Assembly (NCBI RefSeq): GCF_963678975.1
Contig: NC_089285.1
Coordinates: 7,178,694 to 7,242,693 of the forward strand
Reading direction: 5' to 3'
DNA length: 64,000 nucleotides
From: Dysidea avara
Taxonomy: Eukaryota > Porifera > Demospongiae > Dictyoceratida > Dysideidae
Each line of letters starts with the position of its first letter. Position 1 is the stretch's first letter. Both the position numbers and the translations under genes were made by a program. Shown in pieces: positions 43,755 through 54,739 of this stretch. The notes under the pieces were generated by a model, which saw only the letters and a list, made by a program, of their open reading frames with translations, had not been told where the DNA came from and searched no databases.

Positions 43755-43975
43755 CAGTACAACATTCGATTATCCAAACTAATTGGGGGGAAGGGTGTTC
43801 GGATAATCAACAGTACGTAAGATGGAGCATCCATACATTTATATACTGAGCTTTGCTCAACTACTCTAATAAAGCATACAGTTTTTGACAAAATACCCTA
43901 ATTGAGCAGTCAGTTTGGTGTTCGGATAATCAAGAATTCAGATAATCAAGAGTTCGGATAATCGAGGTTCCACTG
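43755..43975. mobile_element. Tigger/pogo-like MITE, 221 bp
   Basis: The left end CAGTACAACATTCGATTATC and the right end, read in reverse as CAGTGGAACCTCGATTATCC, are flanked by TA on both sides (43753-43754 and 43976-43977). CAGT(G)..CCTCG.TTATCCGAAC is the classic pogo/Tigger terminus. GTTCGGATAATC is repeated internally, and a TCTAATAAAG stretch lies in the middle. No coding capacity. Confidence 0.9.
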
Positions 43976-44187
43976 TATCACAAAATCATCATATGGTGGA
44001 GTTCACAAGTGGCACTAAAGCAATAACGCTCATTCTTGACAACAATTTGCTATATCTCCACATGGTCTCAATTTTAAGACATATTGAAAGCTAGTACTTA
44101 ATTTTGCATATAAATAAACTATACATACAGGAATCTATCATTCGTAGAGAGTATAAAGCGTAGAACTGCTCTCTAACTAAGAAATCG

Positions 44188-44515
44188 GTGGTACTTAGTG
44201 GACCACAGAAGATGCGTTATCTCTCAATATCCTCAAGTTTTAGCTCCAATACTTCACTTGATGAAAGCATTCTATTACAAGAATCATTCTACGTATCAAT
44301 AAGTGGAAGCGATTTACAAGTTAAAATATATGGCGTTTACAAGCAGATGAGAGCCTTGTTCTACCGTTCGCACCAAGCAAAGAAGCCATTGAATGGACAT
44401 ACAAGCGAAGAAGCTGATATACGGATACATAGAATTATTCAGACACTATTGCTTACCATTCCTATCTACAAAGAAAAGACTATGTTTGTAACAGGCTGTA
44501 AGGTGAGTTGAAACG
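44188..44515 (+). CDS. Unknown exon
   Basis: An open frame of 107 codons with a serine-rich start (SISSSFSSNTSLDESILLQ), an amphipathic middle (KIYGVYKQMRALFYRSHQ) and a consensus donor AAG|GTGAGTTG near its end. No family recognised and no acceptor partner found. It may be a host exon or chance. Confidence 0.3.
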
Positions 44516-45540
44516 AATAATAATTATTACTGGCACTTGTTCATGTTATCAAGGTTGTTAATTTGTTGTAAAGGGAGGGAGGTTGTTAATTTGTTGTAAA
44601 GGCCAGTTACATTCCACCTAAACTGTGTAACAGCAGCTGCTTGTTGTTTTCACTGGTTGTTTTACCACAAATTGCGTAGTATGTTATGTCATATGTATTT
44701 GCTATGACTTATCGCCACCTTAATTATCTAACTTCTCCATCTGCTTCATAATAGATACCCTGTGTATCACTCTGTAGTAATTACTCCTCATTCAAACATA
44801 TTATGCATGAGCTCTAACTATTGAAATTTACTTTACGTGTCAATCTTTTGTCCTGGTGAGATACCAACTACGGAACTCACTCACTTCTGAGGTATTGAAG
44901 GTGCATTAGAAGTAGACTTCATGGATGTGGCAATTTAAACAGCCATTTCACTAACAGACTTAATCACTTTATCTGTTAATTCTGTTTTGGTACCTTTGGG
45001 TTTTCCCCAGCAGGAGGAGTATCCAAACTCTGGTGCCAGAGGAGATTGGACAAAGGGGTGGCACTCCAATATATCCGATCTTCGTCCTCAGTCAAACCAT
45101 TTGACCAGGTCAGTATTGACTTTGACCTTTGACCAGAGGGGAAATACCGATTGACCTTTGACTTTGAAGAATTATCACTGCTGAAGGCCATCCGAGCTTA
45201 GCTAGGTTATGTAGAAAATAGGCATATTATAGTGATTCTAAAGTTTAATGACACTGTTTTACTATTCATACTGCTACATTTAGGACCTGTTACATGAGTT
45301 ATCACTATAGTAACATAAAGAATAATTATTGGCTCAGTTAATGCAGCTGCATTCTCACCAGATTCTTTCTACCCTAGCTAATAATGAAATGATTACAGGC
45401 AGCTATCATGTTAATAGTTCAGGCGCTAGCTACTGTAGCTACGAAATAGAAGAGACACGAATTGAAGTCTGTTGGAATGAAGAGTTGCTGCAGTTTTGAA
45501 ACAGAAGTGAAAGGAGTTATGTTTTATGAATGAAAAGATT
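44516..45540. other. No gene supported
   Basis: A direct repeat GGTTGTTAATTTGTTGTAAAGG lies at about 44551 and 44581. A - strand ORF (44976-45191, serine-rich) overlaps a TTTGACCTTTGACC-type run near 45110-45170 and is unconvincing as a gene. Confidence 0.4.
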
Positions 45541-45560
45541 ATTTGAAACCGGAGGCAATG

Positions 45561-45825
45561 AATTCTGACATTACAAATTGTACAAGTCTTACTTGTCACC
45601 GTGGTGATTCCGTCATCACAGTGTTGTACAGTCACATCACTAGTAGAGTCACCAGCCTTCCATGACTGGTCTACGATATGATAATAGTATTGAATTCTGA
45701 CATTACAAATTGTACAAGTCTTACTTGTCACCGTGGTGATTCCGTCATCACAATGTTGGACAGTCACATCACTAGTAGAGTCACCAGCCTTCCATGACTG
45801 GTCTACGACTATAGGAGAGTTATGA
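45561..45825 (-). repeat. 132-bp coding-phase tandem repeat (two copies)
   Basis: Units starting AATTCTGACATTACAAATTG at 45561 and 45693 are about 98% identical and 132 bp long, exactly 44 codons. On the - strand both read SWKAGDSTSDVTVQHCDDGI followed by TTVTSKTCTICNV. Each unit also contains splice-like sites (ATATCGTAG| and ACAA|GTAAGACT), so it may be a duplicated exon of about 80 bases. Two diverged units recur at 46182-46370. Confidence 0.85.
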
Positions 45826-45870
45826 TTGTGAATATTTATTGAAATGAATTATTATAATATATGTGTTTGA

Positions 45871-45876
45871 TTTATT
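45871..45876 (-). terminator. Polyadenylation signal AATAAA
   Basis: AATAAA on the - strand lies about 50 bases after the stop codon of the terminal exon at 45925. Confidence 0.6.
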
Positions 45877-45924
45877 TAATAAAAGTGGCTAGTGCTAAAT
45901 GTTCTTACAACTAGGTGATTATAA

Positions 45925-46180
45925 TTAGTCCTTCTTGTTATCTTTATTGTTCTTTCTGAACTTTTTGTTTGGTGGACCTGATCCATCATTGGATCTTTCT
46001 CTCTTCCTTTTGCGAATCTCTTTGTTAACTTTCTCTCTGTGTTGATTAGCATCAGTTAGAGTGACCTTGATAGATTCCATTGGGTTGCTCACTTGCAGTT
46101 TGTCCAGTATTTCATTAATCTTTGTACAAATGATTTGATCAATTTGTTCGATCAGTTGTCTAAGGTGTTGTTCGAGGCTG
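45925..46180 (-). CDS. Terminal exon of an unknown basic protein
   Basis: Without an initiating ATG, the - strand is open from about 46180 to TAA 45925-45927. It encodes LEQHLRQLIEQIDQIICTKI, KLQVSNPMESIKVTLTD, then a strongly basic tail EIRKRKRERSNDGSGPPNKK. The tail looks like a nuclear localisation signal and the front like an amphipathic helix. Upstream sequence passes directly into a degenerate 132-bp unit (46182-46250). A poly(A) signal follows the stop. This is one of the few segments here that looks like a non-transposon gene end, though its 5' part was not recovered. Confidence 0.5.
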
Positions 46181-46181
46181 T

Positions 46182-46370
46182 ACAGTCACATCTCTAGTAG
46201 AGTCACCAGCCTTCCATTACTGGTCTACGATATGATAATAATATTGAATTCTGACAATGGTGACTCCGTCATCATAGTACTGGACAGTCACATCACTAGT
46301 ACAGTCACCAGCCTTCCATGACTAGTCTACGATATGATAATAATATTGAATTCTGACATTACAAATTGTA
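46182..46370 (-). repeat. Degenerate 132-bp-type repeat units
   Basis: Two partial copies of the 45561-45825 unit. One contains an in-frame TAA where the others have TCA (CAGTAATGG versus CAGTCATGG), so the coding phase is lost here. Confidence 0.8.
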
Positions 46371-46380
46371 CAATGCTGCT

Positions 46381-46638
46381 TTTTTTTTTCGGGGATTCAG
46401 CTAATGTATACCATGATATAGCTTTTGCAGTGAAGCTTTGCTGCAACAACATAGGGTAAATAGCTTTTAAAAGTTTGTTGATATTTAGAGTTAGCTATAT
46501 AGCATAGTATTTTTTTTTCGGGGATTCAGCTAATGTATACCATGATATAGCTTTTGCAGTGAAGCTTTGCTGCAACAACATAGGGTAAATAGCTTTTAAA
46601 AGTTTGTTGATATTTAGAGTTAGCTAGCATAGTTTTAC
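46381..46638. repeat. 129-bp direct duplication
   Basis: Two nearly identical adjacent copies start TTTTTTTTCGGGGATTCAG (46382 and 46511) and contain GCTTTTGCAGTGAAGCTTTG and GTTAGCTA. They differ mainly in the T run and the final ATAT. A recent tandem duplication. 46640-47290 shows no supported gene. Confidence 0.92.
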
Positions 46639-47296
46639 ATATTTAGCTACAGTACAGGGGTATGTGTCAGTTGTAGAACAAACACCAGCTGACTGCAGTT
46701 ACAGCTAAAGTTTTTGCTGCAGAAATCTACATAATTTTATAGCTTTAGTTGATATGTAGCTAGCTAGCAATACTATTTAGCTGGAATATACACTACACTG
46801 TTGTCATTTCATAGGATGTGTGAGTGGACAAATAGTTTCCATAAAGGAGTCACGGTCATATAGGTACAGAGTAACCGATGTGTTAATCACAGTCAAGGCT
46901 GGTACTGTCCACCATCCAATTATTTGCCAGCTGTTGAAAAAGCACAAAATTAGTTTTGATGTTAGAATGTTATTGATCACACAATATGTTACATATAGTT
47001 TCATTGTCTATAGCTTTATATGCACAAAGGCTATTGCTGAAGTGATCAAACTATTACAAGTCAGCAATACCATAGCTACAGTACATAGTGCATGCAGACG
47101 ATTACTTATGCACTGATGTAATATTTATTGACTTGCATTTTGGGTTTATTATTTGACTATATTGCTGTATAGAAAGCTCTCTGACAATGCAGCTACATGA
47201 TTACCAGTATATGTAACATGACATATGCAATATGATAGTTCTATAAAAAAATATAGTTTTATTTGTAGTTCTAGCAATACAATAGTCACAAAGAGT

Positions 47297-48228
47297 CTAG
47301 AAAGTTTGCATGTAACCTTCCCTTGTTGTGGGTTTCTTGATTCTGCCACTATGCAATGTAGTTTGGCCCAAACTTAATTCATACTCGGACACCTTATCTA
47401 GGGGAACGTTTTCTGCAGTTTTCCCATGTAGTGTCCGTGTAGCTGACCCATGACACTAAGAATTCATACTGGTTTCTTTGTGGGTGAAACCTCTTTTGCA
47501 GCACCTTTTCTACTATGTATGGGTCATTATCATCATTATGGTCTTCATCATCCGAACATTCTACAGGAACATTCTCACTGTCAAGCTCTTCTAGTCGCTG
47601 ATAAATGTCAGCTTCATCATGATATGGTAGATAGTTTGTCAGTGCTGTAACTTCTTTGCAATCAAACCTTACAACACTATTGTCATTATGAAATTACTTT
47701 TCTGTGCTAATACAAGTTATAAGTGTTTTGAGCCCACTTAACAATCCAGTATGCCCCTCCGGTGTATAAGACATGGCTCAGAAACTGACAAGGTATCTGT
47801 ATGCTGGCAAGAATCAACTGGTGTAGACTCAGAAACAAAAGAGGTGCTTGTATGCAGCTTAACCACTGTAGAATCAGAACTGAATAGCCTGAGGTACCTG
47901 TATGCCTGTGAGAATCAACAACTGTAACTGCATGACTCAGAGTCACATTGCCAAGAGGTTTCCTCATGACCATTAGCTAAAGATGTACTTTATCATAGTC
48001 ACTGATTTCTTTTTCTTCACAATATGTACCAGTATCTGACCCTGTTCTGTTATTCTTATCAAGGTGTAAGCAAATTATGTCATCAAATATATTCTGAAGA
48101 GATTTTGCCCCTTTGAAATCTTGCTCACGTGATATTAGATTGAAATTTTCATCTGGTATTGATAAACAATGACGTGGATAATTCCACTGTTTCACCTGCT
48201 TAAGGTGGCGGTAAGGCAATAAACCCAC
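47297..48228 (-). pseudogene. Chromodomain protein remnant (retroelement-like)
   Basis: On the - strand the segment 47700-47297 has no start codon but reads YLPYHDEADIYQRLEEL, an acidic stretch (CSDDEDHNDDNDPY), then a chromodomain: YIVEKVLQKRFHPQRNQYEF followed by LVSWVSYTDTTWEN. One frameshift precedes KVSEYELSLG and the stop. Upstream (48228-47977) is RHLKQVKQWNYPRHCLSIPD, which resembles the region after a retroviral-type integrase, then a degenerate Ser/Thr stretch. C-terminal chromodomains guide some Gypsy integrases to chromatin. Reading this as a Gypsy pol tail is inference, since no integrase core was found. Confidence 0.5.
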
Positions 48229-48239
48229 GCATATAATTA

Positions 48240-48880
48240 AAACATAATAACACTATTCAAGAGCAAAAGAGGAACGGTAATGCAACCCGGGCGATACCAA
48301 GGCTATTTAACTACTGGTACAAAGGATCTATGGCACAAACAAGGATTTTGTAGCATTTGAAAGGAATTATAAGCAATTATTGCAATGCCACTACGATCTG
48401 GTACTACTTCCAGCAACCCCATGCTATCGTGGCAAAACTTTTCACAACGATTGGGTACAACAGGCTAAACATAGCTAGGTATACTTACTGTAATACGTTT
48501 CTTCTCCAGGGAGTTACGGCAAATTTTGATCTTCAATGGCTGCATGCTTGGTCCTGGCAACGAAGTTTACTCTCTGGATACGTAGATCTTCTAAGGAGCC
48601 ATTGCCCAAGCAGATCAGTAATTTTGAGTGCTTTCCGATCAGTATTTTTGAAAATTTTTACGGTGAAAGCTCAGCTTGTAAGGAAACCGCAAAGGGATAC
48701 AGAGAAGAGGCACGCGACATTCACATGATATTATTGTTTTATTGTTCGATGTTGAATTCTAATAATAGTGCAGTGATTTAGAAAATCATTGTTACTTGTT
48801 GAGTGTGAAGCATGGTTTCTTTTCAGTAACAAGTGTTTGTCGAGGAAAAAGCTGGAACAAACTTCCTTCTTAGTGGCAAG
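48240..48880. other. No gene recognised
   Basis: Two overlapping + strand ORFs (48357-48728 and 48536-48781) compete in different frames, have no motifs and lack splice support. Could be decayed 3' sequence of the YqaJ remnant to the right. Confidence 0.4.
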
Positions 48881-48889
48881 ATCTAACAT

Positions 48890-49300
48890 CAAAGTTGACT
48901 CGGCTCTAGCTGGACACTATCTCCACTAGGCCATAGGGGTCATCAGCTACTGGGATCTACCGCTAATCCATCTGGTGATGCAACCATCCAGTTTTTCTGT
49001 GAAGATAATTAAAGGTAAGCATACACATATTATTGAACTACACTATTGCTTTCCATGTCTCCGTATAACCATACCTCAACATCTATATGAAAACCTGTCT
49101 TCTCCACAGATGCATTTGGGTGACACTTGGTTCTCAGCTGCTCTTCGCTTGACAATGTCACCAAAACAGGAAGCAGTCACACATCCTCAATGCTGCAAGA
49201 CCCATTCTCCTGATTGGTCATCTCCCTGGTCTACTGTAGCAGCAATGATCTCCTCTCTTCTCTCAGCAGACACCTATAGGAATATCAGCAGTGTGAATGT
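48890..49300 (-). pseudogene. YqaJ exonuclease remnant
   Basis: On the - strand, ERREEIIAATVDQGDDQSGEW, then GCVTASCFGDIVKRRA (49300 to about 49130) matches the start of YqaJ nucleases (R.TAS.FG.I.K). After a gap, MVASPDGLAVDPSS and DPYGLVEIVSS (about 48985-48910) match the active-site PDG...E-x-K block, with the Lys lost and stops in between. It lies about 160 bases beyond the end of the Mutator-like transposase, on the same strand. Confidence 0.65.
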
Positions 49301-49460
49301 GTACAATATGTTTACACGTGCACATTGATTTATTAGCAAAAGGTTAGATGATCGTAAGTACCTAGTGTTACAACACAGATTTCATTACACATGCACTGTA
49401 TCCTATAATAATTGACTCTCTTTTTTTTGTGGTTACCTGTAGATGTCCTAAGAATTCCCT

Positions 49461-51340
49461 AAAGAGCCTCGTCAATTCGTCTTTGCTCTGCTGGTGTATT
49501 ACAATACGTGAAGTCTGGTGAGGAATTGACAGTCTGTTGACCATACTTGGCTGTCAGTTGACGCTTCTTATATTTCAGGAGAACTTTCCTTGCATTGTCT
49601 AGTTCGTGCTCCTGTTCCTCTTTCTAGTACATTCATCTGTGAGCTCAAAATGTATTCCAAAGTGACCAAGGGCAGTTGTTATCCAGCCTGGACCATGTTG
49701 TATCCAAAGTGCAGCAGCCACTGACCTGTGCTGGAAAGATTCTAACTGAATCCTGTTGAAATACTTATGCCCATCCATTTTGCATCAGATGCTCATGAAG
49801 TTTTCTGTGATGTCAGTGGTCTTGTTTTGTATAAGTTGCTTAGCCTTAACCACCGACCGATCTCCAGCTGCTTCAACATCATGCAGAAAGTTCAGTGGAA
49901 GCTTGCTGAGTACTGATGTATCTACAAAGTAACAAGTAACTTTTTTATATATACTATACAATTGTATTACCTGTTGTGTTATCAGGTAATGATTTATAAT
50001 GACAAAATGAAGTGCTGCATTCTTCATGAAGTCCAAAATAATGCCGAAGACCATTTCTTAGATCATGGCGAAGAGCACCGACATCACCAGTTCTACTGTG
50101 CAGTTTGATTGCACGCCGTGCTCCATGCGTGAGACGCTTCATCATCGCTGGTGATAAGCCAAATTTCCCACGATATTGTGGTTTGTCATTGCAAAGACCT
50201 TCCAACCTATTGCGATAACATTTCACTGCATGGTTTGCACATTCTACTTTCACCACATCTCTCCCATAGGTTGTGCAACGGGTTACTACACTGTTGTACA
50301 CAGAGCTGCCCCCATCTCTTATCATCCAACAGTATCTGACACTATGCATGGATTCCAATTGGAGAAACCCTGATGTTAGCCTCCATGCTACAGGAGCTGC
50401 CAGACCAGCTGCGGTAGCAATTGCGTTCTGGTGCAGTATGTCTTTCCCTTTACTAACTGCACACATTAAGCAGTACTTGTTCCTTACTCCTATGTAGAGT
50501 AGCCTTGTAGTGGCTGCACCAAAGATTACCCCCACACCAGAGTTGGCGTTGTAGGAGTGTCTGTGGCTCCTCTTGTTCCAACCAGCATCTACTACTACAG
50601 TGATGGCTGGTGCACAATTATCACCACCGCCATGGTAGCTGTTGTTTGCTATGGCCAGTTCTTTTTCCACTTGTCCAGCTACCAGTAACTCCTTACTGAC
50701 CATATCTTCAAATGCTGTACCAATAAGCTCCTCCATTTCTATAAAGCATGGACCACTCAGTGAAGGGATATGGACACAAGCCATTTGTTCTTCCAAGTGA
50801 TCAGCTCTTCCTCCTGTGGCAATTTGTCCCAGTACAGCACCAAAGTTCACTGCATGATGATTAGTTGTCCCATAAGTTATCATGTATGAAGTATGAAACC
50901 GAAATATGGCATTACATTTAGGGCAGTGACTGACTAGTATTGATGCCAAACCATACGGACACGACTCACCCAAGAAATTCAGTGGTAATGTACAAGACAC
51001 AGCATGTTCTGTGATTGTTCTCACATACAGACCTGACAACTCCAAGGAAACTATTCGATTTCCACTGAGACTACAAGTTGGGAGTTTGGTGTACTACATA
51101 AATGGTTTATGTTATATACTGTACATTAGTAACTTACTTTGTACCTGACTCTGGACCATCTTGTGGTGTATCAGTGCTTTGTTGTACAGCTATTTCTGTG
51201 TAGAATTATTAGTTCTAAGTTATACTTATTTTGCTCTTTACCTCTCTGTTTAGTCCATCTTGCATTAACAGCATTAGCAGCTTGCACTTTTCTAGACTGT
51301 TCAGTAATCCTTTCACCATCACTCAACACGTGTTAAAATA
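49461..51340 (-). pseudogene. Mutator-like transposase
   Basis: Small 5' exons (about 51340-51235, EQSRKVQAANAVNARW; and about 51195-51150) precede the main exon (51075-49970). There a Cys pair (CPKCNAIFRF), the first catalytic block TVVVDAGWNKRSHRHSYN, NKYCLMCAVSKGKD, the second block MIRDGGSSVYNSVV, and a His/Cys-rich VECANHAVKCYRNRL are seen. A last exon (about 49925-49461) includes FLHDVEAAGDRSVVKAKQLI, a stop, then KMDGHKYFNRIQLESFQHR and, after a frameshift, a basic tail ending RRIDEAL. The layout matches the Mutator-like transposase domain family in animals. The 363-codon main exon is open, so only the 3' end is damaged. Confidence 0.75.
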
Positions 51341-51577
51341 CATTTCCCGCTACTATTAGAAGCCTTAAAAACCACGTGTCAGTTGTTAGGTAGCCGCATG
51401 TGGTTGTTAAGACGTTTCATCAAATCAGGTACTAATTTTCCATCACACGCTTAGAATCATTATCTCCTTCGTTGCATGCTAACATCAACTATTTAAGGAA
51501 TTCTTGGTATGTTCCTGGCTTCTGGTACACTGGTGAAGAAGTAGATGGTGATGATTCATTGGCTGAAGAACCATATG

Positions 51578-52420
51578 TTAGTCTTCGCTTCTTGCTACTC
51601 TGCAATGAGTTGCTGGGATCTTTTGCAATATGTTTTCAGCATCTGTCACCTGCATGACCTTATTCGTGCGACACAGAAATTCTTGAAAAGTTAAATTTGC
51701 TGATGTGATAGGCAAATTGCTTGCTCCTTCTCGAAAAATTGAGTGAATGGCCTCAATGTTCCTATTTCCAGTCCTACGAAGATTATAATCTTTAACATCC
51801 AGGTCTGGAAAGGATAAATAGAGAGTCAGTTGATGTAGAATCCCTGCATGGGCCATTAGCTCAAGAGTAAGATAGTGGGCCCTACTTATAAAGTTGTCAG
51901 TGACTGTTATACCTTCAGTGATCTCAATATATCTTCTCCATCTCCTCCAGGTCATTATACTTGCCCACAAACTCTTCACCACTTCTGGAGGACTGCCAAA
52001 CTTTTCATTTCGAAATGGTTCCAGAATCCAATTAGACACTTGCAAATATAATTGGGTGCCTTTGCTGATGGTAAATGTGTCTCAATTTCCTGTAAGGCTT
52101 TCCAAGATAAAAGTCTAATACCTCTGCTCCATCCACAATCACTCGCACAAGTTTGTTTGTGTACACTTCGTAATGAATTGGTATTTTTGCTATCTCCTTC
52201 GATTTCTGTGCATCTTCTGGATGCTTTTTTACCCATTTACAGCATGTACCAATTGATGTTTGTAACATCTGTATTACCACAGCTTCCACTTCTCTCCTTA
52301 CAGCTATCTTCCCAAATCTTTTTGGCAGTTGTGCATCCACTATTACCATCATCATAGAACTCGTATACTTTCTATCATATACTCCAGCACATTCCACTAA
52401 AAGGATACAACATATGCTAA
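51578..52420 (-). pseudogene. Unknown transposon-associated protein
   Basis: Three overlapping - strand frames give one protein with two frameshifts: VDAQLPKRFGKIAVRREVE, CCKWVKKHPEDAQKSKEIAK, then WASIMTWRRWRRYIEI, then AHYLTLELMAHAGILHQLTL and a conserved-looking LRRTGNRNIEAIHSIFREG followed by LPITSANLTFQEFL. I recall similar TG.R.IE..H...G....LP...F.EF motifs in unknown sponge and coral proteins, but cannot name the family. It sits between a Mutator-like and a DUF6589-like remnant, all on the - strand. Confidence 0.4.
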
Positions 52421-52499
52421 TGTAATAGTGACTCTTCATAAAAAATGATTTATAAATTATTGTTATAGTTAGTGAAATACACAGACATGCATGCCTCAA

Positions 52500-52640
52500 C
52501 TGTGTGAATACAACGTGATGATACAATTATATTTTTGTGCGTGGGGTGCATGTAACTACATAATGCATGCCTCAACTGTGTGAATACAACGTGATGATGC
52601 AATTATATTTTTGTGCGTGGGGTGCATGTAACTACATAAT
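52500..52640. repeat. 72-bp direct duplication
   Basis: CATGCCTCAACTGTGTGAAT, then ACAACGTGATGAT.CAATTA... and GGGGTGCATGTAACTACATAATG occur twice in tandem (about 52493-52563 and 52565-52640), almost identical. 52640-52930 shows nothing further. Confidence 0.9.
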
Positions 52641-53059
52641 GCTACCCTAGGATGTCTTTCACCTATACTGTCATAACTTCTTGGTCTAAATACAGGGGCT
52701 GATTATGCAAAGTTGATCACTTGTGCAAATGGCCACTAAGCCAGGGTTGAGCTCTACATGTGGTCTGCATGGATATGCAGTGATACTACTTCGTTGTTTC
52801 CAATCAAATGACTACAATAATCTTAACAATGGAGCAGGCCACTAGACTGCATGCCATGTTAATAGTTTGCACATCTATTATATGCAGTCATCAGTGATAT
52901 AAAGCCATGGTCTGTAGGCATGATGCAGTCTCTATACATACATCATATACATCATGCTCATATCAATGAATGATATCATGCCAACATTGATGCCATTATT
53001 CTGTGTAGATATTTCATCTTCAACAATAACTGTTTCATAGTCATTACAGTGTGCTTCTG

Positions 53060-53582
53060 TATCCAATTCCCTCTCTAGTGAACTAAGACTTCTATACTGA
53101 ATATTTAGTCTTATTGGTAGCCTTAAACAATAACAGCAAATAACATAAGATCCTTGTGCCATCACCTTCCCTAATTGTATCAAAATACTCCATGAAAAAG
53201 TTTCAGTGAAAATATTTCTTTTGCGTGTAATTTGACAGTATCTTTACTCATTTTCTGCATTCTTTGGCTTGCCAAAATTGAAGTGCTTATCCACAATATC
53301 TGTCATCTTTTCATCAAACAAACTATGACGGTGTTCTTTAGTTTCAGTGGAGAAATTCTTAAATACATCACCAGGTGGATCTACAGATGACATTTGAAAT
53401 TCTGACATTACAGCATGCAAAACAAATGCTTTCAGTACAAGAAGAACAAGATCTTGCGAAGATGTAGAGTCACTATTGACCTTCTTAGTTACAGACCTGT
53501 GTTGTAGTAAATTCCTAAAATAATACAGAGTGCTCCAGTCTATCCCTGATGATGTATTGTAGAGTCTCTTCCAAATCACCTA
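53060..53582 (-). pseudogene. DUF6589-like protein fragment
   Basis: The exon 53582 to about 53248 starts after GTTTAG and reads VIWKRLYNTSSGIDWSTLYY, RNLLQHRSVTKK, then QDLVLLVLKAFVLHAVMSEF, and ends at a GTAAAG donor. The next piece (about 53175-53070) reads YFDTIREGDGTRILCYLLLL, then FKATNKTKY and a stop. These blocks match my memory of DUF6589 proteins, multi-copy genes often with zinc fingers in cnidarians and sponges. A further upstream frame (about 54190-54050, DFDEVSISENVFDTLVSAH) could be its 5' part. Function is unknown; transposon association is likely. Confidence 0.5.
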
Positions 53583-54739
53583 AACATTTCCAATAATTAT
53601 CATAAATATAATAAAGCACATAATGATTATTCCATGCTTGCATAAACATAATTTTATATATGATACATACAACCCTGTACTGTTACACATGCATGCAAAC
53701 TTAATGCCACCCTTAGATGCCAGTCTTCTACAACTCCTTTAAAACTCTAGTGACTCTAGTTCCTCATTTGCATTATCCCTGGTTCTTTGGGCTCTGCAGA
53801 TCCTTTCTAAGCAGTATAATTAGTTATATGATCATATCAGGACAAATTTTATGCTTGAGATACACAGCACCACAGTGAATCATCTACTTCTGTCCTCTGA
53901 GGGTTTCTCTTTGTGTGACTGAAGATCCCTGAGAGGCAAGCTTACATTAGCTGAGTGCTGATCAATTATGTCCATGTTTACATAGGATATTAAATTACAA
54001 ACTGCTTCTATTGTATTTCCCTGCACAGCTTCATGTGGCTCTTACAAGACATGTCCATTTTCTAGTAATTCTGGCTCTTCACTAATGTCTTTCATAGCAT
54101 TGTCCGGGTGAGCTGAAACTAAGGTATCAAATACATTTTCAGAAATAGACACTTCATCAAAATCTGCTTCACTCGAAACTAATTTATTGATTCAATTGAA
54201 TTCAAAAGACAATGACTTGGCTTTTCCCATTGTTTACTCTTCCTTAGCTTGTGAGCCAAGTGAGGCACTACCACTTGTATCAACTTTTTGGATTTGTTAT
54301 CACCACTCTTACATGCAAAAATTAACTCAGCTACAAAATCTTCATACTTGCTGGGCTTCTGGTATGTGCATGTCTGTTGTGGTTAAATGGAACAGCACAT
54401 CTGCCTATCACCTCTGCTAATTTGACATTGAGAGATTTCTTGTGTCTAATGAATAAGGCAATGTTTAAAATACAGAAAACACTTGAAAATTTCCTACACC
54501 ATGCAGCATAGAATAGAATAAAAGGCTTTGATTTGTCTATTGCCAATTTTCCTTAGACTGTAATCCTCAATTTGAAAGGACAAGCTGGTGCACTATTCCA
54601 GCATGTCCCATTCTAATGACAGATGATGAATTCTGCTAACCCTATTTGCTGTCAGACTAAGACTTCAGTTATTTCTACTCATTTTCTGCAGCACCTCCAA
54701 GTCTGCCCAAAGGCTTTGGACAGATTTAGATGGTGACCC

